From NCBI GenBank assembly GCA_048499435.1, contig JASNZW010000003.1:496001-560000 (forward strand): a stretch of DNA of 64,000 bases, given 5' to 3'. The stretch's first letter is position 1, and each line of letters opens with the position of its first letter. The position numbers were made by a program, and so were the translations under genes. Source of the stretch: DAOTWC01 sp048499435. GTDB taxonomy: Bacteria; Chloroflexota; Anaerolineae; Aggregatilineales; Phototrophicaceae. Below the pieces are notes generated by a model. It searched no databases, was not told the DNA's origin, and saw only the letters and a list, made by a program, of their open reading frames with translations. Of this stretch, positions 1 to 8,154 are shown in pieces.

Positions 1-846
1 GCCACCCACTTCGCCCGTGTCCATTCGGCGGCGGACCCGCCGGAAGGCAGGCCGCAGCAGCAGCCCGCCCAGCATGGATAACGCATCGCTGGTGACTTCG
101 CCGCGAATGGTCTCCGTGAGATAGGAAGCCGACGCCTCAAACGTCTTGAGAAAAATGTTTCCGACGAAGCCGTCGCTGACAACGACATCAATCTCGCCGC
201 GCACAACTTCTTTAGGCTCCACGTTGCCGACGAAGTTCAGACGGCTCGCGCGCAGGACCGCCGTCGCTTCCTTGATCGCCGCGTTCCCTTTGCCTTCTTC
301 CTCGCCGTTGGACAGCAGGCCGACGCGCGGGCTGGCGATGCCCAGCGCGCGCCGCGCGTAGATGCTGCCCATCGCGGCAAACTGAACGAGCCACTCCGGG
401 CGCGAATCGGCGTTAGCGCCCAGGTCGAGAACGACAATTTTATGGCCGCGCATCGGGTAAATACCGCTGAGCGCGGGCCGTTTAACGCCTGGGATGCGGC
501 GCAGGGTGTGCAGCGTGGCGATCGCCAGCGCAGCGCCCGTGTTGCCGGCGGTCACGAAAGCCTCAGCCATGCCGGAGTTGACCAGCTCCATGCCGACATG
601 CATGGACGACCGCGATTTTTCTTTGCCGGCCTTTGCCGGCGTGTCTGTCATCAGCACCTGCTGCTCGGCGTGAACGATCTCAATCGGCAGGCCCGCCGCG
701 TTAAGGCGGCTCAGTTCCACCTTGATCTGCTGCTCGTCACCTACCAGCAGCACGGTGTGGCCCAGTTCACGCGCCGCCAGCACGCCGCCAGCGACATCAG
801 CCTGCGGGCAGGTATCGCTGCCCATCGCGTCCAGCGCAATTCGCAT
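1..846 (-). CDS. plsX: Phosphate acyltransferase PlsX, C-terminus cut by window edge
   Basis: PlsX makes acyl-phosphate from acyl-ACP and phosphate, feeding PlsY in phospholipid synthesis at the inner face of the membrane. The first 282 codons are visible and run off the left edge in frame. The N-terminus MRIALDAMGSD is the family signature. Further in are TAGNTGAALA and VGLLSNGEEEGKGN, followed by the VSDGFVGN segment, all in the family order. The full protein is usually about 330-350 residues, so roughly the last fifth is missing. The ATG at 846 is the natural start because the signature begins there. It is divergent from the tRNA-Leu gene. In many bacteria plsX sits with acpP and fab genes; here an acpP lies 33 kb away. 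Identification is firm. Confidence 0.95.
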   Translation of the reverse strand, partial: MRIALDAMGSDTCPQADVAGGVLAARELGHTVLLVGDEQQIKVELSRLNAAGLPIEIVHAEQQVLMTDTPAKAGKEKSRSSMHVGMELVNSGMAEAFVTAGNTGAALAIATLHTLRRIPGVKRPALSGIYPMRGHKIVVLDLGANADSRPEWLVQFAAMGSIYARRALGIASPRVGLLSNGEEEGKGNAAIKEATAVLRASRLNFVGNVEPKEVVRGEIDVVVSDGFVGNIFLKTFEASASYLTETIRGEVTSDALSMLGGLLLRPAFRRVRRRMDTGEVGG

Positions 847-917
847 CGCCTACTCATTTCTGTGTACAAGCGCGGCTGTAATACCGTGTGTTCAGGCCCT
901 GGCGCGCGCGTAAAGGA

Positions 918-945
918 TTGACAGAGAATCCGCAGCGGGTATAAT
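918..945 (+). promoter_or_regulatory. Sigma70-type promoter of tRNA-Leu
   Basis: A perfect -35 TTGACA (918-923) and a perfect -10 TATAAT (940-945) are separated by 16 bp. The predicted start is near 952, nine bases before the tRNA. This is one of the strongest promoters in the window, as expected for a stable RNA gene. Confidence 0.85.
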
Positions 946-960
946 ACCCTACATAAATTA

Positions 961-1042
961 GCCCCGGTGGCGGAACTGGCAGACGCGCACGGTTGAGGGC
1001 TGTGTCCCTTATGGGGTGGAGGTTCAAGTCCTCTCCGGGGCA
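961..1042 (+). tRNA. tRNA-Leu (anticodon GAG)
   Basis: Class II cloverleaf. The acceptor arms are GCCCCGG (961-967) and CCGGGGC (1035-1041), with discriminator A at 1042. The anticodon stem CACGG/CTGTG closes the loop TTGAGGG, which gives anticodon GAG (leucine, CUC/CUU). The variable arm is long, as expected for Leu, and the T arm carries GGTTCAAGTCC. The 3-prime CCA is not encoded and must be added after transcription. Confidence 0.93.
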
Positions 1043-1047
1043 ATTCG

Positions 1048-1076
1048 AAAAGCTCACCTGATCCGTGAGCTTTTTT
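1048..1076 (+). terminator. Intrinsic terminator after tRNA-Leu
   Basis: The stem AAAAGCTCAC/GTGAGCTTTT has a 7-base loop and runs into a T tract, five bases after the tRNA. It is a classic rho-independent terminator. Confidence 0.88.
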
Positions 1077-1197
1077 GATGCCCAGGCCCGCGCAAACAGC
1101 GCCTTGCTTGCGAGTAATTCTACTTGGATGTACACTGCCTGTTAAGGGTCATAAATGGCCTTGCGCATGCTTCTACAGTCCGGGAGAGTGAAGGACC

Positions 1198-2211
1198 ATG
1201 ACCGACCAATTACAGGGCCTGCTGGCATCAGCTTACGAACTGATTGAGGCCGATCAGCTCGCTGAAGCTCGCTCGCTTTTAAAGCCTATACTGGCCGAAA
1301 ACCCGGACAGCGCCGATGCGTGGTGGCTGTATGCTCACGCAGTTGAGGACCCCGAAACAGCGCGTACAGCCCTGAACAACGTCCTGCGCATTGACCGCGA
1401 TTACCCCAGCGCGGCGGGCCTGATGACGACCCTGGAGCAAACCTACCCAACAGGCGCGCCGGCCCCGGCGGCTGAGCCGCTCGCCGAGCACGATCTCTTC
1501 GCGCTGGACGCGCCCGACTCGCTTGACCTGGCCGACGAGCTGGAAGAGGACAACCTGCTGCTCGATACGGAGCCTGATTTCGATGAGGACAGGGGCGATA
1601 CCGCGCCTGTTCAGGTGGAAACTGTCCGCCGACGCACCAACTGGCCGCTGATTTTGCTGCTGATCCTGCTGATCGCGGTGATCATCGCGCTGCTGCTGCT
1701 GTCGCGGGGTGGCGGTAACGACGTTCAGCCGCCCGCGCTTGTGCCTACATCTGAGGTGACTGCGCCTGCCGAGGATTCGCAGGGCCAGGTCGCGCCGACG
1801 AGCGAATTGGCCGTTAGCGCTGAGAGCACCGAGGAATCCACCGCCGCTGCGCTGGCCGAGTCCGTGCTGGCGGATGCTGCTGCATTGGCCGAATCCGCGC
1901 TGGCGGATGCTGCCGCGCTGCCCGGCAGCGCCAGGGTTGAAAGCACGCCGCTGGGCCAGACGATGCTCGTCAGCGTGTGCACGGCCGCCGGCGACGAAAT
2001 GCGCGCCGCGCTCGCGGCTTCGATGGCCAACCTGTCCACCGTGGCCGGCCAGATGGGCGCGGCGGCGGACGCGATCGGCGTGCGCCTTGTGAGCTGTGAT
2101 ACCGAGCAAATACTGCGGGTTATCGGCGTGCCGGCAGACACGGCGGCCCAGTATGCCGAGGGCGCGCTGGACCTGCGGGATTACCAGGCCAGTTGGAGCG
2201 CCTTGCCCTGA
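1198..2211 (+). CDS. TPR-like N-terminus, single-pass membrane protein of unknown function
   Basis: 337 residues. Residues 1-85 form a TPR-like helical repeat region containing EARSLLKPILAENPDSADAW. Next comes an acidic linker (about 90-135), then one strongly hydrophobic segment (about 149-168, LILLLILLIAVIIALLLLS), then an Ala/Ser/Thr/Glu-rich spacer. The spacer contains an 11-residue tandem repeat. The C-terminal domain of about 85 residues (from GQTMLVSVC) has two cysteines and is not recognised. This order suggests a cytoplasmic TPR scaffold linked to an extracytoplasmic domain. The start has a good ribosome site, GGGAGAGTGAAGG. It stands alone between the tRNA terminator and a convergent kinase gene. 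The function is unknown. Confidence 0.8.
   Translation: MTDQLQGLLASAYELIEADQLAEARSLLKPILAENPDSADAWWLYAHAVEDPETARTALNNVLRIDRDYPSAAGLMTTLEQTYPTGAPAPAAEPLAEHDLFALDAPDSLDLADELEEDNLLLDTEPDFDEDRGDTAPVQVETVRRRTNWPLILLLILLIAVIIALLLLSRGGGNDVQPPALVPTSEVTAPAEDSQGQVAPTSELAVSAESTEESTAAALAESVLADAAALAESALADAAALPGSARVESTPLGQTMLVSVCTAAGDEMRAALAASMANLSTVAGQMGAAADAIGVRLVSCDTEQILRVIGVPADTAAQYAEGALDLRDYQASWSALP
1849..1914 (+). repeat. Two tandem 33-bp units inside the TPR-like gene
   Basis: Two adjacent in-frame copies of 33 bp (1849-1881 and 1882-1914) encode ALAESVLADAA then ALAESALADAA. They lie in the low-complexity spacer after the membrane segment. The copies differ at a few positions, so the duplication is not brand new. 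Confidence 0.8.
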
Positions 2212-2228
2212 CAGGCGGCCTGGACCGG

Positions 2229-3848
2229 TTATCCCGGCTGGGCGTCAATGGGCAGGCGCACGGTGAACGTTGTGCCAGCGTTCACCGTGCTTTCCACCGT
2301 GATCGTGCCGTGGTGGTTCTGGATAATGCTGTAACTGACGAACAGGCCCAGCCCTGTGCCGTTAGGTTTGGTTGAGAAGAACGGGTCGAAGATGTTGTTG
2401 ATCTGTTCCGGCGGGATGCCGCTGCCGGTGTCCTGGAACTGGATTACAACCTCGTCCCTGGCGGCCCAGGCGCGAATCGTGAGCGTGCCGTGTTCCATTG
2501 CGGCATGCGCGTTAAGCGCGAGGTTCATGAAAACCTGCTCAAGCTGGTCTTTGCTGCCGTATATCGGCGGCAGGTCCGTTATCTCTGACTTTATCAGGAA
2601 GCCGTCCTGCTCAAACAGCCTCAGGTTAAGGTTGATAACCGTCTCCAGGGTTTTACGCAGGTCCAGAAACCGCACAACCTCAGTAGGGCTGCGGCGGCCC
2701 GCAAATTCCAGAAGCTGGCTCACAATGCGCGTTATGCGCTCGATGCTTTCCTGAATGCTGGTAATCGCGCGCAGGTCCAGCGGTTGGTTATCCCGCACAT
2801 CTTCAATCATGTGCTCCAGGTGGATGCGAATCGGCTGAAGCGGGTTGTTGATCTCGTGGGCGATGCTGGCCGCCAGGTGTCCGATTGAAGCGAGCTTTTC
2901 TGACCGCACCAGCATCTGCTGCGCAGATTGCAGCTCGTTCGTTCGCGCCGCCACCATATCCTCCAGATGCAGCGCGTAGTTAGCCTGGATTTCATATAGT
3001 TCAGCGTTGCGCAGCGCCAGCGCCGCCTGCCGCCCAATTCCCTTAAACAAGCCCATGTGGTTTTCGTCATACACGACCGTGTCGCCCGCCACCAGCAGCA
3101 CCCCTAAAAGACGGTCGCCGTGCTGAAGCGGCACAGCCATCTCATTGGGAAACAGATCCGTCAGCGGCGTATCGCCCGGCGGCAGCGGCGGCCGCATCCG
3201 CGCGAGAAATCGCTTTAGGGTGGAATCCCGGTCAAAGCCTGAAACATCGCAGCCGCTGCTGGCCTGAATGTGAAAATGCTCCAGCTTTTCAGCGGTGTCC
3301 AGGTGATAGATAGCGGCCATCCGGCAGGGCAGCAGATCCAGCGAAAGAAACAACACCAGATCGAGCAGATCGCCCACCGCCAGCGCGTTATTTAATTCCT
3401 CGCCTACGCGCAGCAGCGCTTGCAGTTCCTGGGTGCGCCGGTGGAGCTTTTCCTCAAGATGGCGCGCTTTGATTTTGCTCTCGGCGCGCGCGACCAGCTC
3501 GCGCGGATCGAACGGCTTGTACAGGTAATCATCCGCGCCCAGGTCCAGCCCATACGCTATATCGGCCGGCTCGCGGGCTTTTGCCGTCATCAGAATTGTG
3601 GGAATGCCGGTTGTGACCGGGCTGCTGCGCAGCGCCCGCAGCACCTCAAAGCCGTTCATGCCCGGCATCTGAATGTCGAGCATGATAAGGTCTGGCACAA
3701 GACGCTGGGCCAGCGCCAGGGCTGAGGCGCCGTCGTTAGCCCACTCAACGCGATAGCCATCGCGCTCAAAGATGTGCCGCAGCATAAACATCGTCTGCGA
3801 TTCGTCATCGGCCACCAGCACCAGCGGCGCATTTGAGTTTTCAGCCAT
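2229..3848 (-). CDS. Hybrid REC-GAF-histidine kinase
   Basis: 539 residues from the ATG at 3848; a GTG three codons upstream is the alternative. The receiver domain comes first (about 5-125), with phospho-acceptor Asp in IMLDIQMPGMNG and conserved Lys in LYKPFDPREL. A GAF-like domain follows (about 150-285). A coiled stretch then leads to a HisKA domain with phospho-acceptor His in SIAHEINNPLQP. The HATPase domain has N box NLALNAHAA and G boxes DTGSGIPPEQ and GTGLGLFVSYSI. No membrane segment is seen, so it is a soluble kinase of NtrB-like HK type. A REC domain at the N-terminus means another kinase may feed it. It is divergent from the S41 protease and convergent with the TPR-like gene. Confidence 0.88.
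   Translation of the reverse strand: MAENSNAPLVLVADDESQTMFMLRHIFERDGYRVEWANDGASALALAQRLVPDLIMLDIQMPGMNGFEVLRALRSSPVTTGIPTILMTAKAREPADIAYGLDLGADDYLYKPFDPRELVARAESKIKARHLEEKLHRRTQELQALLRVGEELNNALAVGDLLDLVLFLSLDLLPCRMAAIYHLDTAEKLEHFHIQASSGCDVSGFDRDSTLKRFLARMRPPLPPGDTPLTDLFPNEMAVPLQHGDRLLGVLLVAGDTVVYDENHMGLFKGIGRQAALALRNAELYEIQANYALHLEDMVAARTNELQSAQQMLVRSEKLASIGHLAASIAHEINNPLQPIRIHLEHMIEDVRDNQPLDLRAITSIQESIERITRIVSQLLEFAGRRSPTEVVRFLDLRKTLETVINLNLRLFEQDGFLIKSEITDLPPIYGSKDQLEQVFMNLALNAHAAMEHGTLTIRAWAARDEVVIQFQDTGSGIPPEQINNIFDPFFSTKPNGTGLGLFVSYSIIQNHHGTITVESTVNAGTTFTVRLPIDAQPG
2258..2295 (+). terminator. Hairpin inside the 3-prime end of the kinase gene, probable terminator for the convergent gene
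   Basis: A perfect 12-bp stem GCACGGTGAACG/CGTTCACCGTGC with a 9-base loop is followed by TTTCC on the plus strand, 47 bases after the stop at 2211. It lies inside the opposing kinase coding sequence. The T run is short, so termination strength is uncertain. Confidence 0.5.
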
Positions 3849-3869
3849 AACGCACACACTGTCCCGCTA

Positions 3870-3932
3870 CCACACTGTCAGATCACAGGTGTCACCGTGC
3901 CCTGTCAGATCACAGGGGCTGTATGCTACAAT
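3870..3932 (+). promoter_or_regulatory. Tandem dyad operator with promoter, kinase/S41 intergenic region
   Basis: The 15-mer CTGTCAGATCACAGG occurs twice, at 3875-3889 and 3902-3916, 27 bp apart. Each copy is a dyad; the second reads CCCTGT-N6-ACAGGG. The second copy overlaps the -35 region of a plausible promoter whose -10 is TACAAT (3927-3932), 37 bp before the S41 start. The arrangement suggests a dimeric regulator controlling the protease gene and perhaps the divergent kinase. The regulator is not identified. Confidence 0.6.
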
Positions 3933-3968
3933 CCACAATTATAGTGCAAATGCTGCCAGCGGGTGGGT

Positions 3969-5192
3969 ATGCGAAAACACAAAGCTCAAAGTCTGCTGCG
4001 CTCTGTCGCATTAGGGGCCGCTATCGGAATTGGCGCCGCGCTTCTTTTCGCCGCCGGCTTCTTCCTGCGCGACTTCACCGGCATCTCGCGCGGTTCAGCG
4101 CTGGCCGCCTCCGGGCAGGGCGACTATCCGCTGTTGAATGAGGTTCAGTCTCTGCTCGACCAGCACTACCTGCGCGATCAGCCAGACGCCTCTGAGCGCC
4201 AGTACGCGGCCATCCGGGGCGTGCTGGCGTCACTGGCCGATCGCTATACCTTTTTCATCCCACCAACCGTCGCGCAAAACGAGTCCGATGCGCTGGCCGG
4301 CGCTTACGGCGGAATCGGCGTTCAGGTCACGCGCAATGAGCGCGGCGAACTCGTCCTTTACCCGTTCGCTGACAGCCCGGCGCAGAGCGCTGGTATTCTG
4401 GCCGGCGACATCCTGCTCGCCGTCAACGGCGGCCCTGTCAGCTTACAGGTTGGCCAGGATGAGATCGACCGGATGCTGCGCGGCGAGGTTAAGCCCGGAA
4501 ATGGCGTGGAGCTTACAGTTCAGACGCCAGCAGACGCGGCGGCGGAAGAACGCACGCTCTTCGTGCCTTTTGACGTGATCAGCGTGCCGTCCGTTATCTG
4601 GCGGACACTGGCTGAGGACCCGGCGCTGGGCTATATCCAGATACTGAGCTTCACCAGTCGAACGCCGGAAGAGCTGGCTGCCGCTCTGGACAGCCTGCGC
4701 GCCGACGAGATAACCGGCCTGGTGCTGGACCTGCGCAGTAACAGCGGCGGCCTGCTTCAGGAGTCAATTGCCGTCGCAGATGAGTTCCTGGACGGCAGCG
4801 TTATTGTTTACGAGCGCAGCAGCCAGCAGGAAAAAACCTTTACTGCCGAGCCTGGCGGGCGGGCGGCGGATCTGCCGGTGGCCATTTTGGTAAACGGTGG
4901 CACAGCCAGCGCCTCTGAGCTGGTGGCCGGCGCGCTGCGCGACAATGACAGAGGGCTGCTGATTGGGCAGCAAACGTTTGGCAAAGGGACGGTCCAGCAG
5001 ATTTTCGCGCTTTCTGACCGATCAGCGGTGCACATTACATCGGCTGAATGGCTCACGCCGGACCGCCACCAGCTTGCGGAAAACGGTCTTGACCCCGATA
5101 TCGTCATGATTCCCGACGCGAATGGCCGCGACGTTGAGCTGGGCGAGGCCGTGCGCCAGCTAAAACAATTACTGGCCGAGCAGGTGTCGTAG
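3969..5192 (+). CDS. S41 family C-terminal processing peptidase with PDZ domain
   Basis: 407 residues from the ATG at 3969; a GTG two codons upstream is also possible. It is anchored by an N-terminal hydrophobic segment (about residues 10-30), so the protease acts outside the cytoplasm. A PDZ domain follows (about 105-185, GGIGVQV to AGDILLAVNG). The S41 catalytic domain shows the nucleophile Ser in NGGTASASEL and the general-base Lys in FGKGTVQQ, as in the CtpA/Prc families. Such enzymes trim or degrade exported and envelope proteins. The gene lies 2 bp before smpB, so the two are probably co-transcribed. Upstream dyads suggest regulation. Confidence 0.92.
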   Translation: MRKHKAQSLLRSVALGAAIGIGAALLFAAGFFLRDFTGISRGSALAASGQGDYPLLNEVQSLLDQHYLRDQPDASERQYAAIRGVLASLADRYTFFIPPTVAQNESDALAGAYGGIGVQVTRNERGELVLYPFADSPAQSAGILAGDILLAVNGGPVSLQVGQDEIDRMLRGEVKPGNGVELTVQTPADAAAEERTLFVPFDVISVPSVIWRTLAEDPALGYIQILSFTSRTPEELAAALDSLRADEITGLVLDLRSNSGGLLQESIAVADEFLDGSVIVYERSSQQEKTFTAEPGGRAADLPVAILVNGGTASASELVAGALRDNDRGLLIGQQTFGKGTVQQIFALSDRSAVHITSAEWLTPDRHQLAENGLDPDIVMIPDANGRDVELGEAVRQLKQLLAEQVS

Positions 5193-5194
5193 TT

Positions 5195-5656
5195 ATGCCT
5201 GATAACATTAAAGTCATCGCGAAAAACCGCAAAGCCCGCCATGAGTACAACCTGGAAGAGGTATACCAGGCTGGTCTGGCGTTAATGGGATCGGAGATAA
5301 AATCAGTGCGCGCCAACCGCGTCAGCTTGCAGGACGGGTATGTGCAGGAGCGAGAAGGGGAGTTGTGGCTGGTGAACACCCATATCGCGGTTTACGAGCA
5401 GGCATCTATCTTTGGGCATTCCGACCCGCTGCGCCCGCGAAAGCTGCTGCTGCACCGGCGCGAGATCGCCCAGATCATCAGCCGGATGCGCGAGCGCGGC
5501 TATACCGTTGTGCCAACGCAGTTGTACCTCGAAAAGGGCAGGGCGAAGGTCGAGATCGCGCTGGCGCGCGGCAAGAAGCTGTACGACAAACGCGATACAG
5601 TCTCGCAGCGAGATGCCGAGCGGCAGATACGCCGCGCGTTGAAAAATGATTACTAA
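5195..5656 (+). CDS. smpB: SsrA-binding protein SmpB
   Basis: 153 residues, normal length. SmpB binds tmRNA and brings it to stalled ribosomes for trans-translation. The N-terminus IKVIAKNRKARHEYNLEE is typical, as are GSEIKSVRANRVSLQDGYV and the basic tail beginning KKLYDKRDTVSQRDAERQI. It starts 2 bp after the S41 protease and overlaps the next gene by 11 bp. Protease and SmpB side by side fits a quality-control theme, although the S41 enzyme is extracytoplasmic. The tmRNA gene itself is not in this window. Confidence 0.97.
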   Translation: MPDNIKVIAKNRKARHEYNLEEVYQAGLALMGSEIKSVRANRVSLQDGYVQEREGELWLVNTHIAVYEQASIFGHSDPLRPRKLLLHRREIAQIISRMRERGYTVVPTQLYLEKGRAKVEIALARGKKLYDKRDTVSQRDAERQIRRALKNDY

Positions 5657-6461
5657 AGGCGTGCCCCCTGTGACGGCCTGGCCGACCTCCATCCGTGAAC
5701 TGAATGGCCTGCCAGCGGCTCAGCGTGAGGCGATTTACAGAACGCTGCTTCCCGACTGGCTGTATACGCGCTATAATGTTGACCCGTTGACGCTCACTGT
5801 GGATGGACATCAGGTTGTCCATTTTCGCCTTGTACCCGGCAGCCGGGCGGCGGAGATTACCGTCAAGCGGCGGGCGGAGGACCTGGACCCGTTGGTTTAC
5901 CTCAATATCGCCGACACATTCAACAACCAGATCATCGTCCTTATGCTGATCGCTAATGACCCGGAAGCGCCGCGCTTCAATACCGACATAGACCAGCAGG
6001 GCAACCCTACCGCGCTGGGGACCAGAGGGCGCAACCAGCCGGCTGAGCTGGCGGCCCTCGCCGCTGGCCTGGCGCCGGGCCAGGTGCGGCAGGGTCTGCG
6101 CTTCTTTCGTTCGTCGCTGCCCTTATTTGAACAGTTCATCGAGCGCCTCAGCCACGATATGTTTCTGATCGAGCCGATGACTTATCACAACGCGATCATG
6201 TTCGAGCGTTACGGTTTCGGCTATATTCGCGGCCAGCACGATATGGCGCAGATCCACGCCGATTTCCAGCCCGGCGGCGCGCTGCACAGCAGGCTGTCAC
6301 CCGACAAGCCGTTCCGGCAGCCTGACGCCTGGAAAACGGTTCGCGGGCGGTCCTGGGCCATTCACGATGGCATCCTGAGCCACCCCTTTACCGGCTTCCA
6401 GATGTACAAGCTTATTGGCCGCAGCCTGAACGTGAACACATTCCCTGATGCTGTCTGGTAA
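5646..6461 (+). CDS. Conserved-looking protein of unknown function
   Basis: 271 residues, soluble, with no signal peptide or membrane segment. I do not recognise the family. An internal stretch around residues 175-195 (IEPMTYHNAIMFERYGFGY) has a flavour of the end of acetyltransferase folds, but no acetyl-CoA loop is evident. The ATG at 5646 overlaps smpB by 11 bp; a GTG seven codons in is an alternative start just past the smpB stop. It is translationally coupled to smpB and ends shortly before tRNA-Arg. Confidence 0.75.
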   Translation: MITKGVPPVTAWPTSIRELNGLPAAQREAIYRTLLPDWLYTRYNVDPLTLTVDGHQVVHFRLVPGSRAAEITVKRRAEDLDPLVYLNIADTFNNQIIVLMLIANDPEAPRFNTDIDQQGNPTALGTRGRNQPAELAALAAGLAPGQVRQGLRFFRSSLPLFEQFIERLSHDMFLIEPMTYHNAIMFERYGFGYIRGQHDMAQIHADFQPGGALHSRLSPDKPFRQPDAWKTVRGRSWAIHDGILSHPFTGFQMYKLIGRSLNVNTFPDAVW

Positions 6462-6493
6462 GCAGGCCGCAAACCGGCTAGAATACGCCCTGT

Positions 6494-6569
6494 GCGCCCA
6501 TAGCTCAGCGGATAGAGCGACGGTCTTCGGAACCGTATGTCGGGGGTTCGAATCCCTCTGGGCGCGCCA
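6494..6569 (+). tRNA. tRNA-Arg (anticodon TCG)
   Basis: A 76-base class I cloverleaf. The acceptor arms are GCGCCCA (6494-6500) and TGGGCGC (6559-6565), with discriminator G and CCA encoded at 6567-6569. The anticodon stem ACGGT/ACCGT closes the loop CTTCGGA, giving TCG (arginine CGA codons). The T arm contains GGTTCGAATCC. Unlike the tRNA-Leu above, its CCA is encoded. Confidence 0.94.
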
Positions 6570-6615
6570 GCCTTGCCACCTTCTGACAGAACCTGTGCTG
6601 CTGGTGTAAAAGCCT

Positions 6616-8154
6616 ATGACCAACGCTGCGATAGCGCGCGTAACAGGCATGCGCGACCTGTTTTCCACACAGATTGCGAGCCGCCAACAGGTGGAAACGG
6701 CGCTTGTCCACAGCTTTGAACTGTACGGCTACGCGCCGGTTGCGCTGCCGCTTGTAGAGCACAGCGAGCTGTACCTGCGGCGGTCCGGGGAAAACATCAT
6801 CTCACAGATGTACGAATTTAACCACCGGGGCCGCCGGCTGTGTCTGCGTCCGGAGATAACCGCCTCGGTTATGCGCGCCTACATTGAACACCTGCAGGAC
6901 GCGCCGCTGCCGGCCCGGCTGTACTACGCCGGGCCTGTATTCCGCTATGCTGGCCCGCCGCATAACGGCCACCGGCAGTTTACCCAGATCGGGCTTGAGC
7001 TGATCGGGGCGGAGGGCGCGCTGGCGGACGGTGAGGTCATCCACGCAGCCTGCGCGGCGCTGGAGGCCGCCGGAGTGGAAAACTACCGCCTGCTGCTGGG
7101 CCACATGGGCATTCTCAGCGCATTTCTCGGCGCGCTCGATATCGACGCGCAGTTGCGCAGTTTTCTGCTGCTGAACATGGAGACGCTGCGCCAGCGCGGG
7201 CAGGGGTATGTTGCTGAGCGGCTCAGCGAGCTTTATCCGGCCTTTAACCCCAGCGCCGCCGAAACCCCAAAAAACGCTGCGAGCCTCGTTAACGTCCTGC
7301 GCGACATGCAGGCAGAGGCGGCGCGCGAGCTGGTGGTTGAGCTGCTGGAGAGCCTGAACCTCCGCCTGGACGAAAACCGTGACCGGGATGAAATCACTGA
7401 GCGCCTGCTGGCCAAACTTCGCCGGGGCGACCAGACGGCGGCGCTGAACACCGCGCTGGCGTTTATGAGCCAGCTCGGCCAGCTAAAAGGCGAGCCGCGC
7501 GCGGTGCTGTCAGCGTGCGAAGAACTGCTTTCTGAGTATAATGTTAATCGTGATATAATAGAATATATTAACAGACTTGTATCACTTCTCGACGCGCTGG
7601 GCGCTGCGGAAGGGCGCGTCTCGCTTGATTTAGGCATCACCCTCGGTTTTCAGTATTATACGGGCATGATTTTCGAGATTTACCACGCCGCGCCCGGCGC
7701 GGACAGCCAGCTCTGCGGGGGAGGGCGCTACGACGATTTGATCGGCCTGCTTGGCGGCAGCCAATCGCAGCCCGCCACCGGCTTTTCCTTCGATCTGGAG
7801 GCGATTTGCCAGGCGCTGGCGGTTGAAAAGGGGGCTGATGCGGCTTTCAGCGGCCAGCAGCCGCAGATATTCATCGCCGGCGCTGACGAGAACAGCCTGG
7901 CGCGGGCTGCGCAGACAGCGCAGACTGTGCGCGCCAGCGGCCTGCGCGCGGAGTTAGGCTTGCAGCCGGTTACGCTGGCCAGCGGCCTGGTCTACGCCAG
8001 CCAGCGCCAGATACCGCTGGTCGCCATCGTGGACGGGCAGGCGCCCGCGTCCGTGACTGTGCACGAGCTGCGCGCACACCGTGAGTACACGCTGAGCCTG
8101 GACGATCTTCTCGCAGCGCTTCAGCGCATCGGAAACCAATATGATTACCCATAA
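6616..8154 (+). CDS. hisZ: HisRS-like ATP phosphoribosyltransferase regulatory subunit (HisZ-type)
   Basis: 512 residues with a class II synthetase catalytic fold. It has a motif-2-like region (CLRPEITASVMR near 75-88, then FRYAGPPHNGHRQF near 108-121) and a histidine-A-like motif LGFQYYTGMIFE near 343-354. The C-terminal ~100 residues look like a worn anticodon-binding domain. Active HisRS keeps FRxExP in motif 2 and RG.DYYTG in the histidine motif. Here the Glu and the Arg are replaced, which argues for the non-aminoacylating HisZ regulator. The gene overlaps hisG by 14 bp, which supports this. It is longer than usual HisZ. A divergent true HisRS cannot be fully excluded. Confidence 0.7.
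   Translation: MTNAAIARVTGMRDLFSTQIASRQQVETALVHSFELYGYAPVALPLVEHSELYLRRSGENIISQMYEFNHRGRRLCLRPEITASVMRAYIEHLQDAPLPARLYYAGPVFRYAGPPHNGHRQFTQIGLELIGAEGALADGEVIHAACAALEAAGVENYRLLLGHMGILSAFLGALDIDAQLRSFLLLNMETLRQRGQGYVAERLSELYPAFNPSAAETPKNAASLVNVLRDMQAEAARELVVELLESLNLRLDENRDRDEITERLLAKLRRGDQTAALNTALAFMSQLGQLKGEPRAVLSACEELLSEYNVNRDIIEYINRLVSLLDALGAAEGRVSLDLGITLGFQYYTGMIFEIYHAAPGADSQLCGGGRYDDLIGLLGGSQSQPATGFSFDLEAICQALAVEKGADAAFSGQQPQIFIAGADENSLARAAQTAQTVRASGLRAELGLQPVTLASGLVYASQRQIPLVAIVDGQAPASVTVHELRAHREYTLSLDDLLAALQRIGNQYDYP

Noticed and set aside
3870..3918. CRP-type site at the S41 promoter
   Set aside because: The half-sites are CTGT/ACAG with 6 bp between, not TGTGA-N6-TCACA, so CRP cannot be named.
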